DNA of 64,000 nt from Gemmatimonadaceae bacterium. GTDB lineage: Bacteria > Gemmatimonadota > Gemmatimonadetes > Gemmatimonadales > Gemmatimonadaceae. The stretch spans positions 116,432-180,431 of the forward strand of contig JANYHT010000017.1 of assembly GCA_025358925.1 (NCBI GenBank), written 5' to 3'. This document shows, piece after piece, positions 1 to 8,054 of the stretch. A program made the position numbers and the translations under genes. The notes under the pieces are model-generated. The model saw only the letters and a program-made list of their open reading frames with translations, was not told the DNA's origin and did no database searches. Position 1 is the first letter of the stretch, and each line of letters opens with the position of its first letter.

Positions 1-2
1 GT

Positions 3-554
3 ACGGCGCGTGGCGAGGCCATCGCACCGCAGCTCGTCGAGTTCCTGAGCCGTGGTACGCGCGGCACGCGGGTGAATATCACGGGTCAGATGGGCAGCAT
101 GAGCATGCTCACTCTTCCGGCGGAGAAAAAGATGTTCATGCTTCTGGAGTCGCGAAGCATGTATGTCGAGATGCCGTTGGCAGAGGATGGTCTGCCCGCC
201 GGAACGCCAAATATTCCGGTGCCGAAGATCACACGTACTGGCAAGACGGAAACCATCGCCGGGTATTCGTGCGAGCACGTTTCAATCGAGGCGGAGCACG
301 AAACGAATGATGTCTGCATGACGAAGGGACTCGGTGCGTTCATGAACTTGTCAGGCGGCATGGGTCTGAAAAACGCGCCGTCGTGGCAACGCTCGCTCGC
401 CGCTGACGGCGCCTTTCCGCTGAAAGTGACGAATGCAGCGGGCGTGACAACTTTGGAAGTCACGAAGATCGAAAAGAAAAAGCTCAGCGATGCGCTCTTC
501 ACGATTCCGTTGAATTACACGAAGATGGCGGGCGCCGGTCGTCGTCCGTCGTGA
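3..554 (+). CDS. DUF4412-like protein, 5' end outside window
   Basis: The reading frame is open from the first bases, so the true start lies upstream; an internal GTG at 72 is unlikely to be the start. The visible 183 residues have the pattern I associate with DUF4412 domains: a strand like MLTLPAEKKMFMLLE, then a GKTETIAGYSCEHV block (modified group becoming resistant to processing), a CMTKGLG stretch, and a C-terminal LEVTKIEKKKLSDALFTIP close to the stop. DUF4412 proteins are periplasmic or secreted beta-rich proteins without an assigned activity. A signal peptide cannot be checked because the N-terminus is missing. Family assignment is from memory of the motif pattern and is moderate; function unknown. 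Confidence 0.7.
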   Translation, partial: TARGEAIAPQLVEFLSRGTRGTRVNITGQMGSMSMLTLPAEKKMFMLLESRSMYVEMPLAEDGLPAGTPNIPVPKITRTGKTETIAGYSCEHVSIEAEHETNDVCMTKGLGAFMNLSGGMGLKNAPSWQRSLAADGAFPLKVTNAAGVTTLEVTKIEKKKLSDALFTIPLNYTKMAGAGRRPS

Positions 555-701
555 GTGTGTGCGTAGTCTTACGCGTTTCTGAAGGACACGCCTTGGAGCG
601 AGTGAAACCTCAGTCGCGTAGTCACGTTAGGTGACAAGAAGCGCGCTGGTGCAGGTTATCTCGTCTGTAGCGCGCGCTGGTCGGATCACTCGGAGGAATT
701 C

Positions 702-1004
702 ATGTTTACGATACTCGCATTTCTCGCGTCGTTCGCAGTCGCCAGCATACTCGCCATTCTATTGCACGGCGGAACGCGACGGTTTGTGCGCAATCGATTG
801 CGGTACGTTGATGCCGTACAAAAAGGCTCAGCGCCGTACCTCGCCGGCGGTGCGGTGTTTCTCGCTTCGTTGGTAATCGTGGCTGTGTTGCCGTTGGTGG
901 GGCTCGGTACGGCGCTCACTGTTGCGCTCGCGGTTGGCTCGGGCGTTGCCGCTGGCGCGCGCGACATTCGTAACGGTACGCTGCCGATTGTATACGGCAG
1001 TTAA
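702..1004 (+). CDS. Small hydrophobic membrane protein
   Basis: A 100-residue protein with an N-terminal hydrophobic helix (residues 2-21, FTILAFLASFAVASILAILL), a basic stretch rich in Arg (about 25-33) and two further hydrophobic segments (about 48-67 and 70-88). It therefore probably sits in the inner membrane with two or three helices. A GGAGG ribosome-binding site about 7 bases before the ATG supports this start. I do not recognise a family. It stands alone, convergent with the downstream protease gene and separated from it by a strong hairpin. The function cannot be inferred. Confidence 0.7.
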   Translation: MFTILAFLASFAVASILAILLHGGTRRFVRNRLRYVDAVQKGSAPYLAGGAVFLASLVIVAVLPLVGLGTALTVALAVGSGVAAGARDIRNGTLPIVYGS

Positions 1005-1013
1005 ATGGCAAAC

Positions 1014-1040
1014 GCACTCGCGCGACGACTGCGCGAGTGC
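1014..1040. terminator. Bidirectional hairpin between convergent genes
   Basis: Perfect 10-bp inverted repeat GCACTCGCGC / GCGCGAGTGC with a 7-base loop, starting 10 bases after the stop of the upstream plus-strand gene and ending 11 bases before the stop of the convergent protease gene. There is no long T-run on either side, so it would be a weak or Rho-assisted terminator, but its position between converging genes fits that role. Confidence 0.7.
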
Positions 1041-1051
1041 TTCCGTGTGTG

Positions 1052-1714
1052 CTACATCCAAAATTCGTAGCGACCGGAGATGAGTACAAAGGCCGAGAGC
1101 GCACCGTTGGTCACCGCATGTACCAGCACGACATCTCCCAATGATTTGGTGCGCCAGAGCCACCAATTGTAGATCAATCCGCAAAGTAGTCCAACTTCCC
1201 AATACGGACCGTGCTCGCTGGCGAACAATGCCGCGGTGCCAACAAATGCGAGGGTGTTGTACGTGCCAATTGGCACCTTCTGCCAATCGTTGTCCACGAT
1301 CCAACGCGGCAACCATCCACGCCAAAATAACTCTTCAATGATCGGAACGAGCAGCGCCGCGCGTGTGATGCGGAGTACGACCACCAGCGGATTGGCTAGC
1401 TCTGCCGGAGGAATGGATGTTTTGAGTACGCCGGTAATACTGTTCTGAAATAACCAGTGCGCGCGCCAATCCGGCAGCAATAAATCGGGCGCGACCCACA
1501 TGGCGCAGACGGCGAGACCGAGTAGGACACTTGTCACCACATGACGCACGCGCAACGTGCGGACAACGCCACCAGATACGAAAATGAGTACGGCCGTAAG
1601 GATACCGACGCGCACCAAGGACTCCCACGGTTGTCCGAAGGGCAAGGATGGTGCGAGGGCCAACAGCGCCATGAATACGGCGAATGGGGCGATCCACGGG
1701 ATTGCGGGAGGCAT
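1052..1714 (-). CDS. CPBP/CAAX-type intramembrane protease
   Basis: A 220-residue polytopic membrane protein with the signature of the CPBP (CAAX protease and bacteriocin-processing) family. The catalytic motif EELFWR is at 127-132, FASEH with His168 is the second motif, and HAVTN (199-203) is the third. The overall form, a C-terminal HAVTNGALS and a short length, recalls the CAAX-protease-related proteins found in genomes with PEP-CTERM/exosortase systems, and a PEP-CTERM protein is encoded 6 kb away. No exosortase gene is in the window. The ATG is directly preceded by a G-rich repeat tract, so no normal ribosome-binding site is visible. The start may be affected by that insertion; an internal start would remove the first membrane helix. 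Confidence 0.85.
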   Translation of the reverse strand: MPPAIPWIAPFAVFMALLALAPSLPFGQPWESLVRVGILTAVLIFVSGGVVRTLRVRHVVTSVLLGLAVCAMWVAPDLLLPDWRAHWLFQNSITGVLKTSIPPAELANPLVVVLRITRAALLVPIIEELFWRGWLPRWIVDNDWQKVPIGTYNTLAFVGTAALFASEHGPYWEVGLLCGLIYNWWLWRTKSLGDVVLVHAVTNGALSAFVLISGRYEFWM

Positions 1715-1834
1715 GGGCTAGGGACTAGGGACTAGGGGGCTAGGGGGCTAGGGAACGGCACCCTCAGCAGTAGACAGTTTATCGGCGATGCGCGCAACCC
1801 AATCCCTAATCCCCCATCCCTAATCCCTAATCCC
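1715..1834. repeat. G-rich/C-rich inverted repeat element, copy 1
   Basis: On the plus strand 1715-1754 is a run of CTAGGGA/CTAGGGGG units, and 1798-1834 is the complementary type, CCCTAATCCC units, separated by about 43 bases of ordinary sequence. The two arms face each other, so the element could fold back on itself, and the G-rich strand has several GGG tracts with loops of 3-4 bases, suitable for a G-quadruplex. It touches the start codon of the protease gene on one side and supplies the last codons and the TAG stop of the small gene on the other. The same repeat type occurs at four more places in the window. Confidence 0.85.
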
Positions 1835-2125
1835 GAGCTCCCGTACCAGCACTGCCTGCGGCCCTGCAAAATCGAGCACCAGCACATCGCCGGCGCCGTG
1901 AGAAAAACGCACGGCCATCACATGAGGAGCCGATGGATTCTCCGTGTGAAGGAAGTCGTCTTCAACGCGATAGATCAACGTGAGCACCTGATCACGACCG
2001 CCAACGTCGACGTGGTAACGGAGCTGTCCGCCATCGCGAAATTCCATGCGAACACCGGGTGCGAAGTCGAGCGACGGATCGGCGCGAAGCAAGCGCCAGA
2101 TGCCGAAGAGCCAAGGCGGGGTCAT
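1820..2125 (-). CDS. Hypothetical protein ending in the repeat
   Basis: A 101-residue protein starting at MTPPWLFGIWRLLR. An in-frame codon for Met at 2188 would crowd the divergent DUF547 gene, so the internal ATG at 2125 is preferred. The sequence is a short soluble, strand-rich protein (GVRMEFRDGGQLRYHVDV, then LTLIYRVEDDFLHTENP) that reads like a lipocalin-type half barrel, but I do not recognise a named family. Its last residues, GIRD, and its TAG stop are encoded by the C-rich arm of the repeat element, so the natural C-terminus may have been altered by the insertion. No function is proposed. Confidence 0.55.
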   Translation of the reverse strand: MTPPWLFGIWRLLRADPSLDFAPGVRMEFRDGGQLRYHVDVGGRDQVLTLIYRVEDDFLHTENPSAPHVMAVRFSHGAGDVLVLDFAGPQAVLVRELGIRD

Positions 2126-2202
2126 AAGGGAATCGTAGCAGGCAAGAGGGAACAAGGCATAGGCCGTTGCGTCACCATTGGCTCGCACGCATCGTGTTCC
2201 AC

Positions 2203-3009
2203 ATGAAAGACGAAAATCGACTACGCAATTTGTATCGAATCGCGTGCGTAATCACGACGGTATTGCTGAGCGTTGCAGCCCACCCGCTGCGCGCGCAGAC
2301 AGGTATCGTCGACCATGCGGTATTCGATGCGTTGCTCCATGCGCATGTCGTGAACGGGCTCGTGGACTATCCGGCGTTCGCCGGAGACGCAGCATTTGCG
2401 CGATATCTCGCGTCGCTCAACGCCGTCCAAGAAAAAGCACTGGAGCCGCAAGAGCGACTCGCGTTTTGGATCAACGTATACAATGCGTTCACAATCCAGT
2501 TGGTCGCGTCGCGCGGGGAGACGCGATCCATTCGGAATATCGACAAAACATTCGGTGTGCTCCGCCTGAAAGGCCCGTGGAGCGATCCAATAGTGCGCGC
2601 CGCCGGACGTACAGTCACGCTCGACGACGTTGAGCACACAATAATTCGCAAAGAATATCGCGAGCCACGTGTACACTTTGCATTGGTGTTCGCGGCGCTT
2701 GGCTCTCCACCACTGCGGAGCGAGGCGTACACCGGCGCCAAGCTGGACGCGCAACTCGACGATCAAGCGCGGGTCTTCCTCACACAGTCACCGACAAAGA
2801 ATCGCACGGAACGATTCGCGCTCTTTCTCAGTCCTATCTTCACGTACTACCGCGCTGACTTCGGCACGACGCGTCTCGAACTCGGCCAATTTCTCGCGCC
2901 GTGGTTTGATGGCGACCAACGCAAGCGACTGGAAAAGGGCGCGTTCGGCATCCGCGAAACGGACTTTGATTGGACCCTCAACAGTCAGGGTAAAGCGCGT
3001 CTGCCGTGA
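2203..3009 (+). CDS. Secreted DUF547 protein
   Basis: A 268-residue protein. From the ATG at 2203 it has a good signal peptide (basic start, hydrophobic VITTVLLSVAA, cleavage after LRAQ). The body has DUF547 landmarks: RLAFWINVYNAFTIQL, then SIRNIDKTF, LDDVEHTIIRKEYREPRVHFAL and a following glycine/proline block. In most DUF547 proteins that last block reads roughly NCASxGCPPL with cysteines; here it is VFAALGSPPL, so both cysteines are absent. The domain's activity is not established. TTG at 2167 would add a poor N-terminus and is rejected. The small membrane-protein gene follows 55 bases downstream. Confidence 0.85.
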   Translation: MKDENRLRNLYRIACVITTVLLSVAAHPLRAQTGIVDHAVFDALLHAHVVNGLVDYPAFAGDAAFARYLASLNAVQEKALEPQERLAFWINVYNAFTIQLVASRGETRSIRNIDKTFGVLRLKGPWSDPIVRAAGRTVTLDDVEHTIIRKEYREPRVHFALVFAALGSPPLRSEAYTGAKLDAQLDDQARVFLTQSPTKNRTERFALFLSPIFTYYRADFGTTRLELGQFLAPWFDGDQRKRLEKGAFGIRETDFDWTLNSQGKARLP

Positions 3010-3064
3010 CCTGACACGTGGTTGCGGCGTCACCTCTCACACCCCATGCCACGGAGGCCGTCTT

Positions 3065-3202
3065 ATGCAACCGTCCGAAAAAGAATCCAGCACGCCGTCC
3101 ACTCCTACTCACGCACTCCGACTCGATGTCGCTTCCATCGGGCAGGCCGGCCTCGCCTTTCTGTTGGCGTTCCTCATCGCATTCGTGCTCAAAGGCACTT
3201 GA
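3065..3202 (+). CDS. 45-residue single-helix membrane protein
   Basis: A short gene with a clear GGAGG ribosome-binding site 7 bases before its ATG. The product has a hydrophilic Ser/Thr/Pro-rich N-terminal half (MQPSEKESSTPSTPTHALR) and one strong C-terminal hydrophobic helix, QAGLAFLLAFLIAFVLKGT. It would be a small bitopic inner-membrane protein. It lies 55 bases after the DUF547 gene on the same strand and may be co-transcribed with it. No family is recognised. The site spacing and the sharp hydrophobic segment are the main evidence that it is real. Confidence 0.6.
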   Translation: MQPSEKESSTPSTPTHALRLDVASIGQAGLAFLLAFLIAFVLKGT

Positions 3203-3252
3203 ACGCGCCGTGGTGACCGCAGCGGCACCGTCACTGAATCGTCGGCAAACAG

Positions 3253-5718
3253 CTAACGCCACGCCGCGGTGACCACACCAGACGCATCCTTCGCGTACGG
3301 CACCCACGCCAAGGCCACCAACTGCACGCGGACGTCACCGCTCTTCGCCGTGATTGGCGTGCGGTCAAGCGTTTCCTGCTGCGCGTCGTAGGACGCGCCA
3401 AGCGCATCGATTTCTGTTTGTAGCTGCGTTTCTAAATCACTGTACTGTGTTTGTAACGCGCCCACGCTTTCGGATGCGCGCGTGACGTCACCGCTTTGCT
3501 GCACCGCACGACCCGCACCACGCATCGCCGTGCCAACTTTGCCAACGGTCGATGCAGAAATCTTTCCGCGACCGAAAACGGCGCCCAATATCGCGCTGCC
3601 AACCGAAATGATCGTATCGACCTTCGCCTGACCGGCCTGCGCTTGCTCGCGGGATACGGCCTGCTCCGCACGACGAATCCGCTCTTGCAACGCTGACAGT
3701 CGCGTTGCGTACTTGCCGCGTAACGTCTCCACTTTCGCGTCGCGCATTTCGCGCGAAAGATTTTGCAAACGGATGCGAAAATCGCGCTCGGATTCTCCGG
3801 ACGAAGACGTAAGTCTCAACGCTGGACTGCTGAGTAGTTCCACTTGCTCGTTCGTGACAATCCATTTTTGAAATGTCTTCGACCATGTCGCATAGTTTTT
3901 TGCTGTGGTCGCAGCTTTCGGCAGCGCACCAAACACGGCACCGTCGCGTGCGCCACGCTCCAATACATTGACGTCTAATTCGACACGTTCAGCACCATCC
4001 CATTCGAGCGTAATTGGTCCATCATCCATTGCCGCAAGGAGTGAGACTCGTCGTTGCTCGGTGACGCCAAGCTTTGCGTTGTTAAACGACACGTCGGCAA
4101 CGCCGAGTATGACCGGGTTGTAGGAGATGGAGCCTAGATCGGTGGTAGGCGGGAGAAAATACTGTGGGATATCCGGCGATAGCACGGGCGCGTGCGCGAC
4201 CGCTGTTGCATCAAGCGCCGAGAGACCACCGCCCGACGCCGATGCTATGACGTTGGAATTCGACAGCGTTGCCGCTGCATTGGTACCTGACGTACTCGTT
4301 TGAGACAACGCTGGTGCTTGTCCCTGCAGCATCTTGATTTGCTCACGCGTCATCGGGCCAGCGAGATACGACATGGTCCAGCGTGTTTCGAAGATGAGCG
4401 GCGCGGGTTCGTGCACACTATGCATCAAGAAGACGCGCTTGCCCAAACCCGCAATCGTTTTCTCCATCGCGTCGCGATCAAACGGCTGTCCTCCCGACGC
4501 ACCCTCGAGCCCTTCCATCACGCGCATTTTATCGCGCTCGGTTTGCAAACGGCCGATAAACCACGTACCCATGTTCGAGAGGCCGCGATAATCCAAGTCC
4601 ACGGGATTTTGCGTGGCGAGCACCACGCCCAGCCCGAACGCGCGCGCCTGCTTGAGCAAGGTGAGCAACAAGACTTTCGACGGCGGACTCGCCACGGGTG
4701 GCATATACCCGAACAGCTCGTCGATGTACAAGATGGCGCGCAATGATCCGGTACCCGGTTGCGAGCGCACCCACGCGAGAATGTCCGCCAGCAACAGCGT
4801 CACGAAGAACATGCGCTCGGCGTCACCAAGATGGGCGATGGAAATGATGGAACCCTTTGGTTTTCCGTTCGCATCGTACAGCAGATTCGCTGTACTGAGC
4901 GGCTCGCCTTTCATCCAATTTTGAAAACCTGGTGCGGCCAGCAGGTTGTTCAACTTCATCGCGAATGCCATCCGATCTTTCGGCGGAAATACTGTGTCGA
5001 GCGGCATCACGCCAACCTGGTTGAATGGCGGCGACTGAATGCCGCTAATCATGCCCGCGAGATCGAGATCGCGTCCTTCATTCCACGCAGCCGAGAGCAA
5101 GTTGGCGAGCAGAATATGTTCGCGGCTGGAGATCGGATCGGCGTCGATCCCGAGCAGGGCGAGAACGCTCGTTGCGGTCGCATCGACCCGTTCACGGAAC
5201 GCTTCGCTGTCGTCGCGCAGTGCCGCCGGCGGTGCAACGAAAGCGCGCAGCAACGAGAGCGGGCGGCCCGCCGTGCTGCCCGGGGTGTAAATCGTGACTT
5301 CGGCCGCCTCGTGCAGTCGCTGAATGCGTTCGCCGTCCTCACCCCAAGCGGCCAGCCCGTCTTTCCATAATTTTGCTTGCTGCTCCGCGAATGCTTCCGG
5401 CGTGGACCCCGCGTTGGCTGCCTGTTGTGGATCAATCCACGGACGAAAGTCCGACGCTTCGAGATTGGGAAACCGTAGCGCCAAGTTGCCGAGATCACCT
5501 TTCGGGTCTATCGCAATCACGGGCACTTTGTCGATGAGCGCTTCTTCGATCAGATCGATGCCAAGGCCGGTTTTTCCGCTGCCGGTCATGCCAATGATCA
5601 CCGCATGCGTGGTGAGATCTTTCGCATCGTATAACACGAGCTCCTCGCCGCGCGTACGGGTTGCGAGATCGTAGCGTTTGCCGAGGTAAAAGGCGCCGAG
5701 CTTTTCGAAATCAGTCAT
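3253..5718 (-). CDS. HerA-like/DUF87 P-loop ATPase with coiled coil
   Basis: An 821-residue ATPase of the HerA/FtsK superfamily. The Walker A motif is GMTGSGKTG (43-51), followed by AIDPKGDLGNLALRFP, which is typical of HerA-like proteins that couple ATP use to DNA translocation. Walker B is AILYIDELFGYMPP (D333, E334). The sensor region VVLATQNPVDLDYRGLSN follows. Residues about 640-720 are rich in Arg/Glu/Gln heptads and predict a coiled coil; the last 40 residues form a small strand-rich tail. In archaea HerA works with the NurA nuclease, but no NurA gene is nearby, and the family here may act alone or in another complex. The ATG is the only good start. Confidence 0.8.
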   Translation of the reverse strand: MTDFEKLGAFYLGKRYDLATRTRGEELVLYDAKDLTTHAVIIGMTGSGKTGLGIDLIEEALIDKVPVIAIDPKGDLGNLALRFPNLEASDFRPWIDPQQAANAGSTPEAFAEQQAKLWKDGLAAWGEDGERIQRLHEAAEVTIYTPGSTAGRPLSLLRAFVAPPAALRDDSEAFRERVDATATSVLALLGIDADPISSREHILLANLLSAAWNEGRDLDLAGMISGIQSPPFNQVGVMPLDTVFPPKDRMAFAMKLNNLLAAPGFQNWMKGEPLSTANLLYDANGKPKGSIISIAHLGDAERMFFVTLLLADILAWVRSQPGTGSLRAILYIDELFGYMPPVASPPSKVLLLTLLKQARAFGLGVVLATQNPVDLDYRGLSNMGTWFIGRLQTERDKMRVMEGLEGASGGQPFDRDAMEKTIAGLGKRVFLMHSVHEPAPLIFETRWTMSYLAGPMTREQIKMLQGQAPALSQTSTSGTNAAATLSNSNVIASASGGGLSALDATAVAHAPVLSPDIPQYFLPPTTDLGSISYNPVILGVADVSFNNAKLGVTEQRRVSLLAAMDDGPITLEWDGAERVELDVNVLERGARDGAVFGALPKAATTAKNYATWSKTFQKWIVTNEQVELLSSPALRLTSSSGESERDFRIRLQNLSREMRDAKVETLRGKYATRLSALQERIRRAEQAVSREQAQAGQAKVDTIISVGSAILGAVFGRGKISASTVGKVGTAMRGAGRAVQQSGDVTRASESVGALQTQYSDLETQLQTEIDALGASYDAQQETLDRTPITAKSGDVRVQLVALAWVPYAKDASGVVTAAWR

Positions 5719-5731
5719 GACGAGAAGTGGT

Positions 5732-6232
5732 TCAAGGGCGAGGTACGGCCTGACGGGCGAGGGTCAGCAATTGTTGTGCATGGCGACGCGCATTATCGAT
5801 TTCATACGATTGAACAGGACGTTCTGCGCCGTCAACCTGTTTACTCGTACGCGTGGCCGAGTCGTTGGCAAATTCAATGACGAGTAATGAGCGCAGCGTG
5901 ATTGGCGAGCTGTTGCCCGATTGCACCGTTTGCTCACGAGTGTCCGACATACTGATCAAGTGCCCAGCACTGTCGAACAAAAACATGCGCGATGCCCGTG
6001 AGTCTGCGCCAAACGTTGCGGTTTCGTCGATGCGCAACGCGTTCGCAACAATACGGGTCGCGATCCAGGTCGACTTCTCGTCCGCATCACTCCACGTACC
6101 GGAGCGCGGCGTTGCATCGATCACGGCACTGGCGGATTCGCCGCGCCGAACCGATTTCGCATCACTGCCCGCGGTACATGCAACGCAGACAAGCAATGCG
6201 AAACAACGTGACATGACAGAGAGTGGAGGCAT
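5732..6232 (-). CDS. Secreted protein of unknown function
   Basis: A 166-residue protein. The longer frame extends through the upstream gene, so the ATG at 6232, five bases after the preceding stop, is chosen; an ATG six codons further in is the alternative. The N-terminus (MPPLSVMSRCFALLVCVACTAG) looks like a signal peptide with a weak lipobox around VAC, so it is exported and possibly lipidated. The mature part (RMFLFDSAGHLISMSDTRE, LLVIEFANDSATR) is soluble and not recognised. It is the last gene of a compact three-gene operon with a DUF2071 protein and a 59-residue protein, each separated by about 5 bases. Confidence 0.6.
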   Translation of the reverse strand: MPPLSVMSRCFALLVCVACTAGSDAKSVRRGESASAVIDATPRSGTWSDADEKSTWIATRIVANALRIDETATFGADSRASRMFLFDSAGHLISMSDTREQTVQSGNSSPITLRSLLVIEFANDSATRTSKQVDGAERPVQSYEIDNARRHAQQLLTLARQAVPRP

Positions 6233-6237
6233 TGGTT

Positions 6238-6984
6238 TCAAATCGGTTGACCGGGATACACGGCGATCGCCGAGCCTCCAGCGACAAACGTTGATGCGGG
6301 TGGGGTATTGAATGCGTCGGCAAACTGTCGGCCGTAGAGTGTCGTAAGATCGGCTTCGATGAGACAGTCTGCGGCGAGACTGATATTCCATCGCGGATGC
6401 GACACTTGGTATTCAAGCGTGGGTTTGCCAGGGCGGCGTGTGTAGCCCCAGTAGTGCTCTGCGACAAACTCCTCGATGCTGCCGCCTCGCATCGGACGTG
6501 GTGGCGCATTGACGAGCGTGAGGACGCGTTCCCATCCGCCGTCGCGTTTCCACTCGTAAACCAACGAACGCGTAGCGGACGATGTGGGGTCGGAGAGCGG
6601 CGCTTCAGGTACGGCGGCGCGACGCATCGGTCGCGCGACGTACGGCTCACCATACAGGGTGCGCGCCACAAATGCGATGGCGGAGCGAGGTACCATCTCC
6701 TGAATAAACGTGACGCCGCGCCGCCACGAGCCATCCAGCATTTTGCGCTTCACGTAAAAGCGAAGATTGACTTCAGGGAAACGTACGTGGAACGGAATGC
6801 GGTGACCGAGAATGCGCGTGTCGCGAAAATCGAAGGCGACGATACTCGCGAGGGCGTCACCTTTGAAAATGTCGAGCTCAGTGCCCGCTGCAACGAATGG
6901 TTTCAGTAGTTTCGGATCGACTGCCCAACTGACCATCACAATGTCGCGCCATGCAGCGGTGAGAAATGGTCGGCTCTCGTGCAC
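6238..6984 (-). CDS. DUF2071 (YqjF-like) protein
   Basis: A 248-residue protein with the DUF2071/YqjF pattern: the start RPFLTAAWRDIVMVSWAV and PKLLKPFVAAGTELDIF, then ALASIVAFDFRDTRILG, FPEVNLRFYV and a GVTFIQEMVPR block. The family belongs to the acetoacetate-decarboxylase-like fold; substrates are unknown. The start codon is GTG (the sequence begins GTG CAC GAG AGC), without a strong ribosome-binding site, five bases after the stop of the 59-residue gene. Tight spacing on both sides suggests translational coupling in one operon. No catalytic role can be claimed from the sequence. Confidence 0.8.
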   Translation of the reverse strand: MHESRPFLTAAWRDIVMVSWAVDPKLLKPFVAAGTELDIFKGDALASIVAFDFRDTRILGHRIPFHVRFPEVNLRFYVKRKMLDGSWRRGVTFIQEMVPRSAIAFVARTLYGEPYVARPMRRAAVPEAPLSDPTSSATRSLVYEWKRDGGWERVLTLVNAPPRPMRGGSIEEFVAEHYWGYTRRPGKPTLEYQVSHPRWNISLAADCLIEADLTTLYGRQFADAFNTPPASTFVAGGSAIAVYPGQPI

Positions 6985-6989
6985 GTCGC

Positions 6990-7169
6990 TTAAAATTCTC
7001 GCCGCTTCATCTCTTTAAAAATCTCTTCCGCTTCCGACCCAGACAACGGCTCGGCACCGCCGCGCGTCGCCTCGAGGGTGGAGTCGAATGAGGGGCGCGG
7101 CTGCTTTTTTGGTTGAGCGGCCTTCGCTGTGGTTTTTTTGATCAACGCCTTCAGCTGCGAATCCTTCAC
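6990..7169 (-). CDS. 59-residue charged protein, first gene of operon
   Basis: A short GTG-start gene with a GGAG motif about six bases upstream. The 59-residue product is hydrophilic: a basic N-terminal half (KDSQLKALIKKTTAKAAQPK) and an acidic C-terminal half ending GSEAEEIFKEMKRREF. It ends five bases before the DUF2071 gene and has the look of a small regulatory or adaptor protein, but no family is recognised. Codon third positions are G/C-rich in this frame and the gene spacing matches the rest of the operon, which is why I accept it. Confidence 0.55.
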   Translation of the reverse strand: MKDSQLKALIKKTTAKAAQPKKQPRPSFDSTLEATRGGAEPLSGSEAEEIFKEMKRREF

Positions 7170-7289
7170 GTTTGCTCCGATCCAGAGGTTACTTGAGGTT
7201 GGCGTGCGGAGCGCCGCATGTAAAGCGGACCTCCCTTCGAAAGAGTGGCGGCCCGCTTCGAAATTACATGAAGACGTGACGCGAGCGCG

Positions 7290-8051
7290 TTACGCTTGCG
7301 GCCGACGTTTGCGGAGCAAGAGGAGGATGGCCAAGCCCGAGCAGAATAGCACGCCGGTGGTAGGCTCCGGCACGATGGTTCCAGTAAAATCGGCAGTGAA
7401 TGCTAAGTCGGCGGCGCTCGCGTTTTCAAACGCGCCGTTGAGCGACAAATTACTGAGCGTGCCGACGGCGTTGGAGCGCAGCGCGCGGCCCCCGGTGTAC
7501 TGATTCACACTCGAGGCTTCGATGGAGTTTGATGCGCCGATGGGCAGCGCCGAAAACGTTGACGCCCCAACACCGAGCGTCGTGAGCACGATCGCGTACG
7601 TTTTACTCGCGGCGAGTCCGAGATTGAGCGCGTTTGACGTGTTTGAAAACACATACGTATCAAACGGCTTCAGCGGGTTGGCGCCGAGATTAATGCTGCC
7701 CGTCTGCACGACACTAGAAAACAGCGGCGTGCTCACCAATCGATAATTAATGACGTCAAACTCAAAGACGTGCGCGGTGAACTTGAGGTCTGCCCCTTGT
7801 CCGAAGTCGTCAGACAAGAAAATCGAAAACCGTTGCAGATACGGCGCTGTCGCTGGCGTGACGAAGGTCTGTGCGAACGTGGGGAACGTGCCACCGTCGG
7901 AAAACTTTCCGAACGAGCCGTCGAACGTGCTCAGGCCGTTAAATCCTATCGTTGTGGTTTGCGCGTGTCCGGTTGCGGCGAACAGGGCGCAGCCGAAAAA
8001 CACAGCAGCAGCACGCGCAGACTTGGTGTACAGGCAGGCTATCGTTGTCAT
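7290..8051 (-). CDS. PEP-CTERM sorted exported protein
   Basis: A 253-residue protein with an N-terminal signal peptide (hydrophobic AAAVFFGCALFAATGHAQ) and a textbook C-terminal PEP-CTERM tripartite signal: VPEP at 227-230, a hydrophobic helix GVLFCSGLAILLLL and a basic tail RKRRPQA. In PEP-CTERM systems an exosortase recognises this tail, cleaves it and anchors or releases the protein at the cell surface. The body is rich in Ser/Thr/Asn/Gly and strands and looks like a carbohydrate-binding or beta-sandwich module, without a name. It starts three bases after the stop of the secreted nuclease gene, so the two are almost certainly one operon. Confidence 0.85.
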   Translation of the reverse strand: MTTIACLYTKSARAAAVFFGCALFAATGHAQTTTIGFNGLSTFDGSFGKFSDGGTFPTFAQTFVTPATAPYLQRFSIFLSDDFGQGADLKFTAHVFEFDVINYRLVSTPLFSSVVQTGSINLGANPLKPFDTYVFSNTSNALNLGLAASKTYAIVLTTLGVGASTFSALPIGASNSIEASSVNQYTGGRALRSNAVGTLSNLSLNGAFENASAADLAFTADFTGTIVPEPTTGVLFCSGLAILLLLRKRRPQA

Positions 8052-8054
8052 AAC

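Noticed and set aside
4759..5370. 203-codon plus-strand frame
   Set aside because: Antisense shadow of the HerA-like ATPase gene with Arg/His/Gln-rich composition.
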